Below, piece after piece: positions 29,854 through 30,804 of a stretch of DNA of 30,804 nt (position 1 is its first letter; the number at the start of each line of letters is the position of its first letter). The stretch comes from a virus. The notes beneath the pieces were generated by a model. The model was not told the DNA's origin and ran no database searches. It saw only the letters and a program-made list of their open reading frames with translations. Position numbers and translations under genes: made by a program. The stretch is taken from IMG/VR virus record IMGVR_UViG_3300048838_001842, positions 1-30,804 of that record, one strand, 5' to 3'.

Positions 29854-29881
29854 AGTATAAAGAATAATGTTTCATTATGAA
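29854..29881 (-). promoter_or_regulatory. Leftward late-operon promoter
   Basis: Minus-strand TTCATA (29881-29876, 4/6 of consensus), a 16-bp spacer and TATACT (29859-29854, 5/6). The start codon at 29846 begins 7 nt after the -10, so transcription would start at or next to the ATG. The segment is AT-rich against a GC-rich background. Confidence 0.6.
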
Positions 29882-29901
29882 ACACACTATGTTATAGTGT
29901 G
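29868..29901. promoter_or_regulatory. Two adjacent inverted-repeat operators
   Basis: TGTTTCAT-T-ATGAAACA (29868-29884) overlaps the -35 element. CACACTAT-GTT-ATAGTGTG (29883-29901) lies just upstream. Both have perfect 8-bp arms, and the first is a 17-bp operator-sized palindrome. This layout fits repressor and activator binding at the late promoter. Confidence 0.65.
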
Positions 29902-29930
29902 GTTACCTGCCCAGAAGGTACCCCCCCAAG

Positions 29931-29969
29931 CAAAAGAGCCGGCTGCTTTGAAAACAGCCGGCTCTTTTG
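29931..29969. terminator. Bidirectional intrinsic terminator
   Basis: Perfect 15-bp stem CAAAAGAGCCGGCTG / CAGCCGGCTCTTTTG with a 9-nt loop and T-tracts on both strands. It separates the secreted Excalibur gene from the leftward operon promoter, so that gene is an independent transcription unit. Confidence 0.92.
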
Positions 29970-30013
29970 TTGTGTACTGCCGGAGACCCCCGCCCCCCCT
30001 GATCAGCATCTAA

Positions 30014-30538
30014 TCACGGCCAAATAAACACCCACCCACCAAACACCAACGGCAATGACTCGCAGGCCTCGCCGTCGCCATCCGCGTCTAATTGATGCAC
30101 GTCATAGCCAACCAGTGCCCAGCAATAATCAAAACACGCCTGAGCCTCAGCCTGTGTACTGAAATCCGAACAATTGTACGCGTCATAGGAGCAGATAGAA
30201 CACCCGCCCGGCGCTTGCCGCGTCGCCGTGGCCGTTGGCGGAGGTGCAACAGTAGAGGTCGGCGCCGGCGTCTTTGTCGGCGAGCTGGTCACCGTTGGCT
30301 TAGGAGTCTGCGTTGCGACGGCCGTTTTTGTCGGCGTAGGCGCCACCGTAGAGGTCGCGGCCGCCGTGGCCGTGGGCATAGGCGTGGGCGGCGCTATGTC
30401 TAACACCACCGGCAAATAAGCCCCCGGTGCAACGACCCCCGCCCCCCTATCAGTTGCCCCCAGCGCCCCGGCGGCGCCCAAAACAACTACCAGCAACCCA
30501 GCCCAAACCAACCACCTGGCACGCGGTAACAACCCCAT
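30014..30538 (-). CDS. Secreted Excalibur-domain protein with Pro/Thr linker
   Basis: A 174-residue exported protein. Residues about 8-29 are a signal/anchor helix; about 50-108 form a long Pro/Thr/Ala linker (PTPMPTATAAATSTVAPTPT...). The C-terminal domain (113-163) is Excalibur-like: CSDFSTQAEAQACFDYC...HQLDADGDGEACESLP, with calcium-loop acids D151, D153 and D155 and six Cys. Excalibur domains bind calcium at the surface of bacteria. It is flanked by its own terminator and lies outside the late operon, so it is probably a lysogeny 'moron' gene that changes the host surface. The linker style is common in Chloroflexota. Confidence 0.85.
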   Translation of the reverse strand: MGLLPRARWLVWAGLLVVVLGAAGALGATDRGAGVVAPGAYLPVVLDIAPPTPMPTATAAATSTVAPTPTKTAVATQTPKPTVTSSPTKTPAPTSTVAPPPTATATRQAPGGCSICSYDAYNCSDFSTQAEAQACFDYCWALVGYDVHQLDADGDGEACESLPLVFGGWVFIWP

Positions 30539-30561
30539 AGCAGATCAACCCCCTCAACTGC

Positions 30562-30590
30562 TTGACATTGCCACCCGCGTCGCTTATCAT
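30562..30590 (+). promoter_or_regulatory. Near-consensus sigma70 promoter
   Basis: TTGACA (30562-30567), a 17-bp spacer, TATCAT (30585-30590). The perfect -35 and spacing make it the strongest promoter seen in the window. The excisionase-like ATG at 30598 is 7 nt after the -10. A TCATGT-CCA-ACATGA inverted repeat (30587-30601) overlaps the -10 and start codon and may be an operator. Confidence 0.75.
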
Positions 30591-30597
30591 GTCCAAC

Positions 30598-30804
30598 ATG
30601 ACAAATGCGAAAGACAAGCCAACTGAATGGCTGACAATCACGGAGGCCGCCAAACGCCTCGGCGTGAGCGGTAAAACCGTATGGCGCTGGATTGACGACG
30701 GGCTATTCCCCGGCACAATCCGCCTCAGCCCTCAGCCCAAAAGCGAGTTTCGTATCCCGCTGGCCGCCATCGAACGCTTCGAAGAGAGCCGCAAAGTCAA
30801 GTAG
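30598..30804 (+). CDS. Excisionase/MerR-like HTH protein
   Basis: A 68-residue protein with an HTH_17-type winged helix: WLTITEAAKRLGVSGKTVWRWIDDGLFPGTIRLS, then SEFRIPLAAIERFEESRK. These proteins act as recombination directionality factors or small repressors. ATG 30598 is preferred over 30589, because the promoter would start transcription at 30597-30598, giving a leaderless mRNA. Its TAG is the last codon in the window. If the genome is circular, it would face the integrase, with attP between them. Confidence 0.8.
   Translation: MTNAKDKPTEWLTITEAAKRLGVSGKTVWRWIDDGLFPGTIRLSPQPKSEFRIPLAAIERFEESRKVK

Noticed and set aside
1-30804. tRNA, rRNA or insertion-sequence elements
   Set aside because: No cloverleaf, rRNA segment or transposase was seen on either strand.

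Overview
The window reads as an almost complete temperate siphovirus (HK97-type head, long non-contractile tail), most likely a prophage or the circular form of one. The first three bases are the stop codon of a tyrosine integrase and the last three are the stop codon of an excisionase-like HTH protein, so the edges look trimmed to gene ends. The DNA is GC-rich with runs of C on the + strand. The host is most plausibly a member of the Chloroflexota (Anaerolineae-like): the one secreted protein has the long Pro/Thr 'TPTPT' linker common in that phylum. That assignment is inference from style, not from a marker gene.

Layout. 1-924: integrase (leftward). 1058-4407: rightward early block with a replication initiator whose central coding region contains three DnaA boxes and four 21-bp palindromes (a probable phage origin), several small unknown genes, a four-helix membrane protein and a two-zinc-finger protein; it ends at a strong bidirectional terminator (4410-4447). 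4474-29846: one long leftward block. In its transcription order this holds an unknown gene, an HNH nuclease, an unknown gene, small terminase, three small genes, a ParB-like protein, an ABC-ATPase/GNAT fusion, a formyltransferase, four small genes, large terminase, a LuxR-type HTH, a two-helix peptide, a portal-MuF fusion, a small gene, prohead protease, major capsid protein, connectors, tail terminator, a C2H2 finger protein, tail tube, the G/GT tail chaperones (with a -1 slippery site), tape measure, Dit, further tip and appendage proteins, then a coiled-coil membrane protein and a duplicated holin-like protein. 29860-30804: a terminator, an operator/promoter cluster, a secreted Excalibur protein and the excisionase-like HTH gene.

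How the genes fit together. The head and tail set is complete enough to make a virion. Replication appears to be lambda-O-like: initiator and origin are one locus, and no phage helicase or polymerase is present, so the host replisome must be recruited. Most late genes overlap by a few bases, which implies translational coupling. The part least explained by known phage biology is the coupled cassette at 25107-27480 (ParB-like, ABC-ATPase + GNAT, formyltransferase), inserted between the two terminase genes. It is a candidate DNA-base hypermodification system related in logic to Mu Mom. No endolysin and no classical CI-like repressor were recognised.
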